A stretch of 64,000 nt of DNA from Anthonomus grandis grandis (GCF_022605725.1 NC_065551.1:34224001-34288000), one strand, 5' to 3'; shown: positions 39,301 through 46,379, counted from the first letter of the stretch. Notes: generated by a model not told the origin, from the sequence alone. A program made the numbers and translations.

Positions 39301-42137
39301 AAACATAAGCTAAAATAAATTTACAATGGCTCTGGGCTAAGTGAAATGTCAGTTTAGGTTTACAAGTGGATTCGCTTTCCCTTCAGTACATCAATCGACT
39401 TGAGAAAAGGTTAATGAGCAACAGAATTAATTAAGGAACTATTTATGAAAGGAAAATGATGCTCTACAGCTGTGATATAAATTAATAACAGGGCAAAGTT
39501 TAGTTATAAATGTTCTTGAACTACATAAACTGAATGCCTCTTGCTCGGTGGCCATAAGAACAATGGGAAAAATTTCAAGGAAACACAAAGAGAATGGAAT
39601 GAAGATGGTCCAATAAACAACTTGTTTAATGTTGCTCTTGGTATGTGCTCGACATGTAAAAGTTTCTTCACCGTTTTTTAAATGGCAACTTCATAAGAAA
39701 ATGATGGGGTTTTGGTTGAATGAGAATAATGTTTCTATCGCTGTTTTGCCATCTTGTGGAATACCACTCATCTACTAAGAAGTAGAGGGTCAAGTGTTAT
39801 CTATATCTAGACCTTGTTGTTGGCAATATTAGATTAGACAAGATCTAGTGCTTTAAAGTCTAGAATCCAGGTAGGTTTTAATTTGAATAGTTGTATTGAA
39901 TTGAATTGACGAAACAGTGGGCTGCCAAGGCAGTTGTGCATATAGGTCTCCTGATGGACCCGTCAGGAGAGCCAGAGCCCAACGGCCTTAGAGAAACCGA
40001 TAAGGCTCTCTGGTCTGAAGGACTTAAAGTCGCTCGGTACACTGAAAGTGTTACCCAAGTATTTGAACCTGGCGCGCGTAAGTGCCGGGCATTCCCCGAC
40101 TACATGGTCAACGGTTTCATCCTCCTCACAGCACCATCGGCATTCCGGGTTGTCCGCAATAACGATAGTACGAAGATGACTTCTTAAGTGCCAGTGACCG
40201 GTTAAAAGACCTGTCACTAGCCGAATTTCGCGTCTTTTTAGGCGTAGTAGATTTTTGGTGAGACAAGCAGAGGGTCCAGCTATGTGCGCTTTGGCCTGTC
40301 TCATACCAGGGGACTCAGTCCATCTTTGCGGCCGTGACAGCCTTAATGGCAGCTCTGCTGTCCGAGCATATTGACACGACTGTATTGCGGTGTCCGCAGC
40401 TTAGGATTTTCTGTCCGCATTTTAATACGGCGAATACTTCGGCCTGGAAGACAGTGGCGTGCTCCCCCAGCGAGTATGCCCTACTGGTATGTGGGATCCC
40501 ACTAATAAGCCCTGATCCAGCTCTGTTATTCATTCTGGAGCCATCTGTGTACCAGATGGTCCCCGTATTTAGCAATGCAGGTCTGTTGGAATGCTGCCAC
40601 TCCTCTCTGCCTGCAATGTGGATCACGAATCCCTCGCAGTCCACAGTCACTGGAGCCATGCAGTCACTGCCCATCAGAAGGAAAGGACATTCCTGTATGG
40701 CCCGTGACCAAATTTTTGCGTGACCGGTCTCGCCAGCACGTAGTTCGCCGAGGACGTATAGCCTGTATACGCAGTCCTCATTGCCTCGAATTGCACAACG
40801 AGGTCCAGAGGCGGAAGGCTCAGCAGAGTCTCAAGCGCCGTCCGCATGGAACCCGTTATGCTGAGACATGCAAGACGTTGGACTCTGTCCAGTTGAGCAC
40901 GAATTTTCGCTTTCTTCGTACATGGCCACCAAACGATAGCCACGTATGTGAGAAGAGGTCCCACAATGCGCGAGTAGATCCAGTGGACGATCTTAGGAGA
41001 CAGACCCCAGGTATTGCCGAAAGCCCGCCTGCAGGCCCATAGCGCGCAGGTGGCCTTCTTTATTCTGGTGTCTGCATGATTGTGCCAGGAGAGTTTGGGA
41101 TCCAACTTGATTCCCAGAAATCGAACTGTCCTGGAGTAATGCAGCTGCACGCCACCTAGAGATATAACAGGGGGCGTGCCAAAGTTACGTCTCCTCGTGA
41201 ATAGTAGGAACTGCTTTTTTGGGGTTAATCCATATGTCCACCATATGCAGGGCTCTCATCATAGGGCCCTGCATTGAGACGGCGTCTTTCCCTGGACAAA
41301 GGATTACCAGATCATCAGCGTAGGCCTGTGTGTATAGGCCAGCATTGTTTAAAAGATTTATCAGGCTGTCGCCCACAAGGTAGGGGACAATACTCCTCCC
41401 TGCGGGCAGCCCCTAGCCGCCAACGTTTCGACAATCATGTTGTTGAGCTGGGCAGATACATGACGTTTCAAGGGCATGGCCTCTATCCAGCTAACCAAAC
41501 AGGGTTCTAAGCCGCGGCTCTCAAATAGTTGTATTATTACTTTCAGGCAGTCAAAGAAAAATTACTTCAATTGCCTGGAAGAATTTAAGTAATTTTTCTT
41601 AAACTGCCTAGAAGAAGCAGTAAACTCTGGTCTTCAAAAAAGAAGTAACAGTAAATTTGAATTTCTTCAAGGCAGTTGAGCGACATGAATTAGCTTGTAA
41701 ATCTCACCTTGACAGGAAAACATTAATGACTTTTTTAAACAAACCCTTTTGCAAACCTAATTATTAATCCATGCAAGAAGAACCATTTAAACCTTGTAGT
41801 AACAGTTTGAACCTTAAAAACAAATTAATTCCAATGACCCTGACTAGTTCAGTGACCCTTTACTAACTGTTAAAAAATTACATTGTAGAATACTCTTAAT
41901 CTAACGTTCCTGATCGTTAATAGTACCCCATCCAAAGAGGTAATCATAACTCGTACTTAATAACTATAATTATTATTTATAGATGTGGCAATTTTAAAAC
42001 AACAGATGGTGTTACTTGAATACAACTTGGAGTGTTAAATAACGAGATTCAAGGATAATAGTGATTCTTTTTTTACTGTTAAGTTAATGTAATACTTACA
42101 GCTCTTCTCGCTGGCGTTGAGATAGAACCATTTTCAT
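9287..42137 (-). CDS. Lis-1: Lis-1 / PAFAH1B1, dynein regulator (7 coding exons)
   Basis: Cytoplasmic dynein cofactor needed for nuclear migration and spindle orientation. Coding exons on the minus strand are 42137-42100, 24188-23911, 19442-19264, 16564-16349, 15684-15431, 15342-15146 and 9360-9287. Every junction is GT-AG, the phases join, and the CDS is 1236 nt (411 residues plus stop), the family's usual length. The protein starts MKMVLSQRQREEL, has a LisH domain (about residues 9-41), a coiled coil (about 56-85) and seven WD40 blades, ending KVWECR. Introns are 17.9, 4.5, 2.7, 0.66, 0.09 and 5.8 kb and are packed with repeats. No frame breaks are seen, so the gene is intact despite the insertions. 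An extra 5' UTR exon probably lies near 46.2 kb. Confidence 0.96.
9828..11910 (-). mobile_element. Tigger/pogo-type DNA transposon in Lis-1 intron 6
   Basis: A 2083-bp element bounded by CAGTGAAAGTCGCTTATA on the left and its near-inverse TATAAGCGACTTTCCCTG on the right, each flanked by TA, the target used by the Tc1/mariner/pogo superfamily. Subterminal strings containing gtcgctata recur inside both ends. The transposase relic (11551-10193) is antisense to the window and in the same sense as Lis-1. Confidence 0.85.
10193..11551 (-). pseudogene. Broken Tigger transposase (CENP-B-like HTH plus DDE_1)
   Basis: Three overlapping frames. The first (11551-11021) holds the psq-type and CENP-B-type helix-turn-helix DNA-binding domains, with SSIEEKGLIIARLESGES and SWIKRFRQTHKI. 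The second (11043-10639) holds DKTLKFKGE, KERITVLVATNMTGSDK and the second catalytic Asp in LLLVDNCPAHP. The third catalytic Asp is visible in a shifted frame as LQPIDQGII at about 10665. The third frame (10636-10193) is the acidic C-terminal tail. The expected first-Asp block, NADETGLF, is missing between GYKDDEI and the DKTLKF block, so a deletion removed it and shifted the frame. The enzyme cannot be active. Confidence 0.85.
11913..15145. other. Rest of Lis-1 intron 6: AT-rich DNA with ccaggcattt motifs
   Basis: No gene. From about 13.2 kb rightwards the plus strand repeats short phrases such as ccaggcatttgacgtt, gatttgaagtaattttt and tttccagggatttaag at irregular 60-100-bp intervals. These resemble the 21-23 kb repeats and the 26-28 kb minisatellite. 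A foldback element lies at 14059-14483. Confidence 0.55.
14059..14483. mobile_element. Foldback MITE, ~425 bp, with ~70-bp inverted ends
   Basis: The left arm reads through gtttaaatttgccg, tttcgcaaa, ttcaggg and taattcaatatgttggga; the right arm, read on the minus strand, gives the same blocks in the same order, starting ttgctgagtttaggg. The interior holds short direct repeats of attgtcta. No coding potential. Confidence 0.7.
15146..15342 (-). CDS. Lis-1: Lis-1 coding exon 6
   Basis: Encodes WD40 material from IWDVGAGIALFVLTGHDNWV to AHKHFCTSV (residues 323-387 plus split codons at both ends). It contains the RIWD and RIWDLRNK blade ends. Only 88 bases of intron separate it from exon 5. Confidence 0.95.
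15431..15684 (-). CDS. Lis-1: Lis-1 coding exon 5
   Basis: Encodes VRMVRPSPDGSLLASCSNDQ through FLASGSRDKTI (residues 238-321 plus part of 322). It includes the insect-type insertion SNAINEAAGADNKKG between blades. Base composition is GC-richer than the introns around it. Confidence 0.95.
15990..16212. repeat. Relic of an arthropod 'tgtcccgtttaaaataag' repeat
   Basis: Starts near gtgtcccgtttaaaataaga and ends with tgtcacccggtata. Both are characteristic of termini of non-coding dispersed repeats in arthropods. It lies in intron 4 of Lis-1, contains no protein fragment that I recognise, and its boundaries are approximate. Confidence 0.4.
16349..16564 (-). CDS. Lis-1: Lis-1 coding exon 4
   Basis: Encodes VSCSSDMSIKLWDFQQSF through YTGHREW (residues 166-237), one full WD40 blade and parts of two others. 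Both ends are phase 0. The donor is GTACGT. Confidence 0.95.
17640..18030 (-). pseudogene. Non-LTR reverse transcriptase fragment (FADD box)
   Basis: Minus-strand translation gives GAFADDCTAVITGHG (the FADD/YADD catalytic box of the palm), then DLQKIKYWCDANQLALN and SKYLGLHIDDRLKFDCHVSC. These are the usual order of motifs downstream of the active site in jockey- or CR1-like retrotransposons. Frames shift between blocks. It lies in Lis-1 intron 3. Confidence 0.7.
18326..18600 (+). pseudogene. IS630/Tc1-like transposase fragment
   Basis: Translation contains VLFTDEASFTPDCVNNLRNS, then WQLENPYA and FNVWRWSGLMD. The FTDEASF block carries the first catalytic Asp of DDE_3-type transposases; the surrounding NxxN, ENPH-like and VNVW-like motifs fit. 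A stop follows and only weak similarity continues to about 18600. No ends were found. Confidence 0.65.
19264..19442 (-). CDS. Lis-1: Lis-1 coding exon 3
   Basis: Encodes GHRAPITRVIFHPVFSLMVS through IAFDASGKLL (residues 106-165), WD40 blade 1 and the start of blade 2, including the KVWDFETGEYER blade end. Acceptor AATTTCAG precedes 19442. Confidence 0.95.
19490..20983 (+). mobile_element. Mariner-type element with ~140-bp inverted ends
   Basis: A 1494-bp element with termini CAGTGAATTTTTTTTT and AAAAAAAAATGCACTG, each flanked by TA (inside a tata string on both sides). The inverted ends continue inwards for about 140 bases, through atctcgggtcatagggtttt and gttaacagacttt, with only scattered mismatches. 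It sits in intron 2 of Lis-1, in the opposite orientation to that gene. Confidence 0.9.
19792..20661 (+). CDS. Tc1/mariner transposase, DD41D-like, internally deleted
   Basis: An uninterrupted 289-codon frame. The N-terminus (YTTEERIEMVSNYIRG) is an HTH domain. The catalytic triad is visible: FSDESTF, QHDGASAHSA, and SPDLSPLDNFYWGYL. Counting from the Asp of HDGA to the Asp of PLDNF leaves 41 residues between them, which matches the DD41D group and not the D34D mariners. Between IWAREIQ and GRIIFQHDGA the roughly 50 residues normally present (the VNVW and IGP region) are absent without a frameshift, so the enzyme is probably inactive even though the frame is open. The start is the first Met, 302 bases inside the left end. 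Confidence 0.85.
   Translation: MSIYTTEERIEMVSNYIRGMSAQEVVDNFAVSYPNRPVPSRSTVQLITIGCIASSHLKRKRIETVVDEEFKMEVCLAVEENPTNSLTQFAEVTRKSRSSCYKAIRKEKYKSFKVRTVQELLPNDYFLRMQFCEQWMERINNDPTITNKILFSDESTFCTNGTVNKQNTRIWAREIQVQVIPVLGNAVQNGRIIFQHDGASAHSAATVTEFLNATFLGRWIGRFGPSKWPARSPDLSPLDNFYWGYLSSKVFDIVRGSITSRQLLNVKRHFYNCLGFCLAQFGGYFEQFI
21330..22960. repeat. ~825-bp tandem duplication built of short ccaggctt-type repeats
   Basis: Two consecutive copies: the string aataatttgtgattttctc occurs at about 21437 and again at about 22262, and the following 400 bases match with few differences. Each copy is itself built from phrases like cttccaggcttttgaagt and tttcaaataattt. It lies in Lis-1 intron 2 and has no coding potential. 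Confidence 0.75.
23911..24188 (-). CDS. Lis-1: Lis-1 coding exon 2 (LisH end, coiled coil)
   Basis: Encodes NKAIADYLSSNGYTEALDAF (rest of the LisH domain), [20 protein letters not shown] (coiled coil) and the linker EWIPRPPEKFALT (residues 14-105). It joins exon 1 through the split Leu codon CT|T and exon 3 through a split Gly codon. Confidence 0.95.
24195..24900. repeat. TGACAGTTGACAGATCGCA repeats next to the exon 2 acceptor
   Basis: The string ttgacagttgacagatcgca occurs at 24221-24240 and 24298-24315, and a variant (gacattgacagatcgcac) at about 24815. Phrases like tgacaattgacagctatgaa are shared by the clusters at 24.2-24.3 and 24.8-24.9 kb. These are two copies of a roughly 90-bp unit about 580 bases apart. 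Confidence 0.55.
25685..28250. repeat. ~180-bp tandem repeat (3 copies), the third split by the minisatellite
   Basis: Copies start near 25685, 25862 and 26046 with a tgtcgat(a/g)actt-type string, then taagtccaggaattcttaa, and later aagaactttca...tatgaggcaaa. The third copy is interrupted after aggaattcttaactt (about 26088). The matching downstream part (gcagcgaatgctaaaaacca) reappears only at about 28232, beyond the minisatellite. Confidence 0.65.
26090..28185. repeat. 114-bp minisatellite array, about 18 copies, with higher-order structure
   Basis: Monomers of about 114 bp run through attaattattccaggcattt, gagtcataattttaattaaa, gtgcctgaaatttacagctc and tgcctggaattgtaaaataa. Each monomer contains the inverted pair ATTCCAGGCA and TGCCTGGAAT about 70 bases apart. 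A variant monomer carrying aaagggcctaagac begins at 26622, 27193 and 27879. Spacing of 571 and 686 bases equals five and six monomers, and the intervening monomer types appear in the same order in the first two blocks. The array sits in Lis-1 intron 1. Confidence 0.9.
28260..29090. other. Featureless part of Lis-1 intron 1
   Basis: Mixed-composition DNA without repeats or reading frames that resemble a known protein. A short frame at 28572-28769 has no recognisable similarity. Confidence 0.4.
29100..29720. repeat. Two degenerate copies of the shared intron repeat
   Basis: Near 29110 and 29490 the plus strand has an aactttggaagtttt-type phrase, then ttcgtatatgaaattgttgg and gcaagaaat, followed by cccaaa and ttttaaga-type blocks. 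These match, in the same orientation, the units in the last SLMAP intron at 60.3-61.8 kb and, inverted, those in MINPP1 intron 5. Confidence 0.6.
30477..31323 (+). mobile_element. PIF/Harbinger-type insertion 1 within the mariner
   Basis: An 847-bp element with inverted ends GGCTAGCCGCATATTGAACG and (complement) CGTTTAATATGCGGCTAGCC that continue for about 50 bases through repeated cagagcacagcac strings. It is flanked by a TAA duplication (30474-30476 and 31324-31326). A frame at 30788-31000 encodes a fragment like the N-terminus of HARBI1-type transposases (FRVTRLQFQEIHDVV, then PIDTEMKLAVRLR). The catalytic part is absent, so this is a deletion derivative. Confidence 0.8.
31541..32458 (+). 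mobile_element. Harbinger-like insertion 2 within the mariner
   Basis: A 918-bp element with inverted ends GGATATGTACCGTTATCAAC and (complement) GTTGAAAACGGTACATACCC, extending about 30 bases, with a possible AAG duplication. The internal region 31790-32010 reads DDEEDELDQEDFYIAQ, then, past a stop, RVPNYLENVINLYSEEEFRM and HFR. That pattern resembles the N-terminal part of PIF/Harbinger transposases. No catalytic domain is visible. Confidence 0.65.
32575..33542. mobile_element. Non-autonomous insertion 3 within the mariner, CAG duplication
   Basis: A 968-bp element with inverted ends GGGCCGTATTTTCGAAACCA and (complement) TGGTTTCAAAAATACGGCCC, flanked by CAG on both sides (32572-32574 and 33543-33545). 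Subterminal regions repeat gcgaatgaaat- and cgcatgcgaa-like strings in both orientations. A 3-bp CAG duplication is compatible with the Harbinger superfamily (CWG targets), but no transposase is present. Confidence 0.7.
34843..35262. mobile_element. Foldback element with ~40-bp inverted arms
   Basis: The left arm reads aaagttgcgcgatttggagc and ttaataaaatgacg; the right arm (35222-35262) is its inverse, cgtcattttattaagctcca then aattgcgcaactttg. It is followed by a terminus gggacaccctgtac at about 35322. The interior is non-coding. Confidence 0.65.
35955..36500 (-). repeat. Three tandem tRNA-like (SINE-type) units
   Basis: On the minus strand each unit has a Pol III A-box-like string (TGGCCTAGCGGTAGTG in the first, TGGCGTAGCGATTATG in the third) followed about 35 bases later by a B-box-like string. 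The third copy carries a perfect GGTTCGATTCC (near 36431). Units lie at about 35965-36055, 36175-36245 and 36415-36495, joined by a conserved spacer containing tgtttccatggaaatt and tataaaattgaaaa. No unit folds into a convincing complete tRNA, so these are tRNA-derived repeats, not tRNA genes. Confidence 0.65.
36550..37095. other. Intron DNA without visible features
   Basis: AT-rich Lis-1 intron 1 sequence. I see no conserved frame or repeat. Confidence 0.4.
37102..37696. mobile_element. ~595-bp MITE with ~70-bp inverted ends
   Basis: The left end runs tggccgccattttg, gtgtctttt, gatgttggtcactctga and gttgccaac. The right end is its inverse, starting gttggcaaccctgg and ending aaaatggcggcca. 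The interior is AT-rich and non-coding. Confidence 0.75.
37700..39885. other. Lis-1 intron 1, no gene seen
   Basis: AT-rich DNA. Short frames are not similar to known proteins. No element ends were recognised. Confidence 0.4.
39898..41523 (-). mobile_element. 5'-truncated non-LTR retrotransposon with 12-bp target duplication
   Basis: The segment is flanked by AATAGTTGTATT on both sides (39886-39897 and 41524-41535). Minus-strand pieces in order: QAYADDLVILCPG (YADD box, 41185-41376), FLGIKLDPKLSW and ALWACRRAFGNTWGLSPKIV (41150-40674), an RNase H domain with YTDGSRMNNRAG, EVFAVLKC and SDSRAAIKA (40674-40315), and a CCHC-like tail (CRWCCEEDETVDHVVGECP, 40304-39963). The 3' end carries an attcaattcaa-type tail. 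RNase H after RT places it in an I/LOA-like group. Frameshifts separate the pieces. Confidence 0.88.
41540..41680. repeat. Small cluster of caggcagt / tgcctgg motifs
   Basis: Contains ttgcctggaagaatttaagt and actgcctagaag next to tttcaggcagtcaaa, the same inverted word pair as the 26-28 kb minisatellite but without its tandem order. Confidence 0.5.
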
Positions 42138-42187
42138 GATAATGTTCCGAAGCTGACTGGTTGGTTGGTCCTTTATTTCATTCCCAC
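42100..42187 (-). CDS. Lis-1: Lis-1 coding exon 1 with 5' UTR part
   Basis: The exon begins after TTCTTAG at 42187. Bases 42187-42138 are 5' UTR. The CDS starts at 42137 with MKMVLSQRQREE plus two bases of a Leu codon, and the donor is GTAAGT. Exon 2 supplies the last base and continues NKAIADYL, matching the conserved Lis-1 N-terminus exactly across an 18-kb intron. The upstream in-frame sequence is open but unlike any Lis-1, so the first Met of MKM is the start. Confidence 0.93.
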
Positions 42188-42819
42188 CTAAGAAACAAGC
42201 AAAAACTATCTGTTACATTCTATGGCTAATAATTATATATTATGATGGACCAAATTAGATCCTCCCAAGACTTTTTTATTTATTTCTACCTGGCCCGAAG
42301 AATTTCCAGTTTTTAGCCTCTCAGAAATTAAGCCTGCACCATCTATTTATACCACATTGAAATTAAAAGGAAAAAAAGTGCTTTCCTCTGCTGGCAAAAA
42401 TCCAAAAATGATCCTGCAATCTCGGGGACTTCTCTTGAGAAACCAAAACAATAATAAATGAGGCATTTAATAAGGTTGAAAAGGAAAAAGTGTCTAGAAA
42501 GAGATTGCAGCAATGCTATTTTTGAATGCTCCGGTATGACTCAGTAGAGTATAAAAGTTGTTTGATATACCTGTTTTATCCTTACAAATTAAATTTGCCA
42601 AGGTAGAATACAAAACACATAATGAAATGACATAGATTCTTCAAAAGATGTTTAAATAACCATTACATAAGCGGTTATGCTTGATGAATGCCAAGTTTTG
42701 GTAGATTCATGTTTTTTCAGAATGGTTCTATATATAGATATGATGATCATTATAAATAAATAAAAGCAACTGGTTTGTTTGGTTTCTTTTGTATTTATTT
42801 ATCCTGTACGAAAAATGTC

Positions 42820-43276
42820 TTCGCCAGATTTCTCTGGAATAATATCGGTAGGTGCTCTGAACTTGCCTTTTTGGGGTTTAAGCAACAAGGGATTATTAAA
42901 CATAATTTTTGTGATTCAAATAAAGGCAGTTAGATACCTATGTTCCGCTGGGTTAAGAGATTCTTGTAAACCTCTCTTTATATCTCAAAAAATCCTAACT
43001 CTTTTTTCTCTTTTTATCTTAGAAACAGCTACTCTTATTCATAAATGTCCTAAAACTCCCTCTAACGAGAGAAAATCTAACGATTTTCCCTTACCAATCC
43101 CTACATCCTCCCTCACCAAGAACTCACTTATATACCTTAGCAAAAAAATTTACAACCATGTTCCTCTATGTATCAGACAAATTTTAGAAGTTAAGAAATT
43201 CAAAAAGGAATTAAAATCACTTTTATTATCCAGGGCATATTATAGCCTTGACAATTTTTTTAATGATACCTTTTAA
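42820..43276 (+). pseudogene. 3' end of a non-LTR reverse transcriptase ORF
   Basis: An open frame whose central part reads IQIKAVRYLCSAGLRDSCKP then KILTLFSLFILETATLIHK, and which ends in LLLSRAYYSLDNFFNDTF. This is the usual C-terminal tail of CR1/jockey-like polymerases, downstream of the palm and thumb. The upstream catalytic part is missing. It faces the minus-strand element at 43.7 kb tail to tail. Confidence 0.65.
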
Positions 43277-43738
43277 CCTGTGCTCTGACATCATTTTAGT
43301 GTTTTAGTTTTGTTTCCTGTTAAATAATTTAATTTACTTCTTCTAAATTCTGTTTTATTGACAGCTTTACTTATTTTTTAATGAAATTTATCAAAAAGGT
43401 GCTTTTTTTTTCTCAATCTGTTTTTTTATGATTAATTTTGGTAATGTGTGTAAATTTTATGGTAAAGTGTTTTAGATTGTTATGTTTGTTTGAAATTTGA
43501 AATTTAAAGTGAATTTGGAATTTTTTAGTTTTTAGGATGCTTGTACACAAGATTTTGTTGTCTTACGTAATATAGCATATTTTCTTTCTTTCTTTCATTG
43601 AACTCCATAACATTATCCTGAATGGTTTTGAAACTATTATTATTTTTTCTTTAATTATTTTTATTATTTCATTATTCATAATATTACACATAGTGCTTTT
43701 ACAAGTCAATATAAACGGTATTATATAAAATGCAACAG

Positions 43739-45260
43739 TTAAATTAGGTCATTAAAATTGTTATTTAGGCACTCTTCAAATGAATAAAAAGACTTTTTTA
43801 ATAAATAGTTTTTAATTTTTTTAATGAAAGCTTGTTCATTAAGTTCCCTAACCTGCAATGGTAACACATTATAGAAACAAATCCCATGATAAACAGTGCC
43901 TCTGCGGGTTCTCCCAAGCCTGCAATATTCAGGCAAAATATTCAGACTGTTTTGAGTTGAATACTGATGTATATTACTGTATGTTAAATATGCTGGTAGA
44001 TTATTTTTTATAAAAGTCAAACATTACAAGATGAATACACATGGAAAAGTGAGGATGCCAAGTTCATAATAACAGTGTCGACAATAGTCACGGTGCCCCA
44101 AACCAGTCATAGCCCTTATGCACCTGCGCTGTAAACCAAATATCTTCTCCCCATCAGTGGAGTGACCCCAGTTCAGCAGAGCATATGACATAACGGAGCT
44201 AAAGTAACCATGATAAGCCAACAACAAAACTTCCCTTGATACAGAGCTGGATAGATTTCTTATTAGAAAGGTTATTTTTGATGCCAGCTGAATAATGTGG
44301 TTTTCCCAAGTGAGACCAGAGTCAAGAAGTACACCCAAGAACTTTACAGATTTATCCTGTGGCAGATCTATTTGAGAGTTTCGAAGTGAAAAATTTAGAT
44401 GCTGTGTTTTTTAAGCATTAAGGTTTAGTTTGTTTGCTACAAACTATTCCCTCATTTTACTCTCTATTTCCTCTGTACTGGCGATTTTCTGTTTGGCCGG
44501 GTAATGATGCTGGAGTAGAGTAGTGTCATCAGCAAACAAGATCAACTTATGCTCATGTGCCCGGTCTGTAAAATAAGGCAAGTCATTTACATAAATAAGG
44601 GACTAGAATGGATCCCTGTGGTACTCCATGATGTAATGGCTGTTTATCAGATACACTAGCATTGTATGACACAATTGGAGTCGGCCATACAGGTATGACT
44701 TGACAAATGCAATGCTCTCTGAATAAAAGTTGTAGTAACAGAGCTTGCCTAATAAAATTTTATAAGATACACAGTCAAAGGCCTTTGTCAGGTCAAAGAA
44801 TGAAGCATAGGTGTTGAAACCCTTTTCCAGACCCCTTGATGAAAAATCCACCAAACTCTCAATAGCCAATGCAGTTGACCTGCTACTCCTGAAACCAAAC
44901 TGACCCTGCACAAGGAGATTGTTATTTTCAAAATGTTGGTACATTTGATCCTTCATGAGTGATTCCAGAATCTTTGAGAAAATTGGCAACAGTGATATTG
45001 GGCCCTAGTTTGACACATCATCAACTGAACCTTTGTTTTTATATATTGGTATCACTTTAGCCACCTTACAGGATGTAGGAAAAATGTTTTCTTTTATGCA
45101 GGCATTTAAGAGATTTGTCAATGGATAAATGATAATATTTTTAATTGTTTTAATGAGTTTAATGTTAAGATCAAAACAGTCTTTGCTCTTTTTATTTTTA
45201 AGAGTTTATTTTATCTCTAACCACATTGAAATTCACCTCATGAAATTTAAAAGAGTCAGT
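43739..45260 (-). pseudogene. Decayed CR1/jockey-like non-LTR reverse transcriptase
   Basis: Blocks in order on the minus strand: MPIFSKILESLMKDQMYQH and QFGFRSSRSTALAIE, then FFDLTKAFDCVSYKIL (motif A, 44989-44603), ILFADDTTLLQHH (FADD box near 44545), VLLDSGLTWENHI and LQRRCIRAMTGLGHRDYCR (44338-44024), and a C-terminal tail ending NNNFNDLI (44020-43739). Several frameshifts and stops separate the blocks. The endonuclease domain was not seen. Confidence 0.8.
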
Positions 45261-45299
45261 GGTAAATCTACCAGGAGTTAAAAATTTAGAAAAATTGTT

Positions 45300-46060
45300 T
45301 GTTATTAAAATTTTCATAAAATAGCAATGGAGGCAAAGATAAATATGACATACATAGATAATGACAACATTCAAGTAGACAAATTATGTATTTTATTCAA
45401 GGTTGTATGTAAAGTGCATTCTTTTAAAAAATATGGTAGAAATCCATGCAAATGGTACATATTATAGATGAAGAAGATTCCACCAATTTTGTCTTATTAC
45501 ATTTACAAGTTCGATTACAATAAAACAGGTAACAAATGGCTGTTGTTATAAACTATATTTATGACCATGCAGAAAACATCAATAAACCAATACAAGGTTA
45601 AAATTATTGAAATATTTGCAAGGAATTGTAAATGGAAAAGTGGGCTTACTAGTCTCTTGACTTCCTCAGTTTGCAAAAAGGCCTTCAATATACTAATAGT
45701 CGATAAAGTGTTCTTGTTTGATATACCTAACATGCGTATCAGTATAAAAACAACGTTAAGTTTGGGGGGTCATTAAAAGTCCTATCACCTGCTCTTAACA
45801 CTTAAATATTTTCTTCATTCATAACAAAATGTGTAACCACTTAGGAATTTAATGATTTTTTTTTTCAAGATACTTTAGACACACTTTGTTGCCAGATTGC
45901 TACACTGGTAATTTGTCTATTTGTATTCCCTTTTTCAACTAAGGTATGACTAATAAAGCTGTGACAACAAACGTAATATTCAAGGCGAACCGTCACGATA
46001 TTATTCAACGAACACTCCGCAGCAGTTTTTGGATATTCTGCAGGTTTGTGATAAAAATCA
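45300..46060. other. Gap between the retroelement relic and the shared promoter region
   Basis: No feature is supported. A 68-codon minus-strand frame starting at 46071 (MADIDFYHKP) resembles nothing I know and has no clear donor; see rejected items. Confidence 0.4.
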
Positions 46061-46069
46061 ATATCGGCC

Positions 46070-46170
46070 ATTTTGCTTGCCGAGCAAAGTGGTCGACGTC
46101 GTTTTATAGAAAAAATTAATAATCATCGTTTTCGGTAAGTTGGTGTTAAAACGGTGTTGGTACTTACAGT
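46070..46170. promoter_or_regulatory. Putative shared 5' region of Lis-1 (-) and SLMAP (+)
   Basis: Two strong donor sites in opposite directions lie here. On the plus strand, ttttcg|gtaagttgg gives an exon ending at 46135. On the minus strand, CCCACT|GTAAGTACC gives an exon ending at 46168. The first would suit a non-coding exon spliced to the SLMAP acceptor at 50644; the second suits a 5' UTR exon spliced to the Lis-1 acceptor at 42188. The region is relatively GC-rich with several CpGs. Start sites cannot be read from sequence alone. Confidence 0.4.
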
Positions 46171-46379
46171 GGGGAGGGGGCGAGGAGGCGGAAATGTACA
46201 CAATTTCACTAAAAATGGATTTTTTTCACGTAAATTCAAGCTGAAAGGGATAAACGACCGCGACACTTGCCAAACCCGCTACAACGAACTAATAAAGAAT
46301 TCGGATTGCAGAACGTACGTACTTACAGAATACAGAAGAATGCGCGAGAGTTCAAGATATGCGCAATAGTATGGTGAAC

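Noticed and set aside
40334..41042. Two plus-strand frames of 129 and 155 codons
   Set aside because: Shadows of the minus-strand RNase H and RT frames of the non-LTR element; no similarity of their own.
42138..42187. In-frame upstream extension of Lis-1 (GNEIKDQPTSQLRNII before MKM)
   Set aside because: Open by chance within a 5' UTR exon; the family start MKMVLSQRQ is conserved and nothing upstream resembles known Lis-1 proteins.
45865..46071. Minus-strand frame MADIDFYHKPAEYPKTAAEC with a start context in a GC-richer patch
   Set aside because: No family resemblance, no credible donor inside it and no partner exon. It overlaps the putative shared 5' exons of Lis-1 and SLMAP, so it is probably chance.
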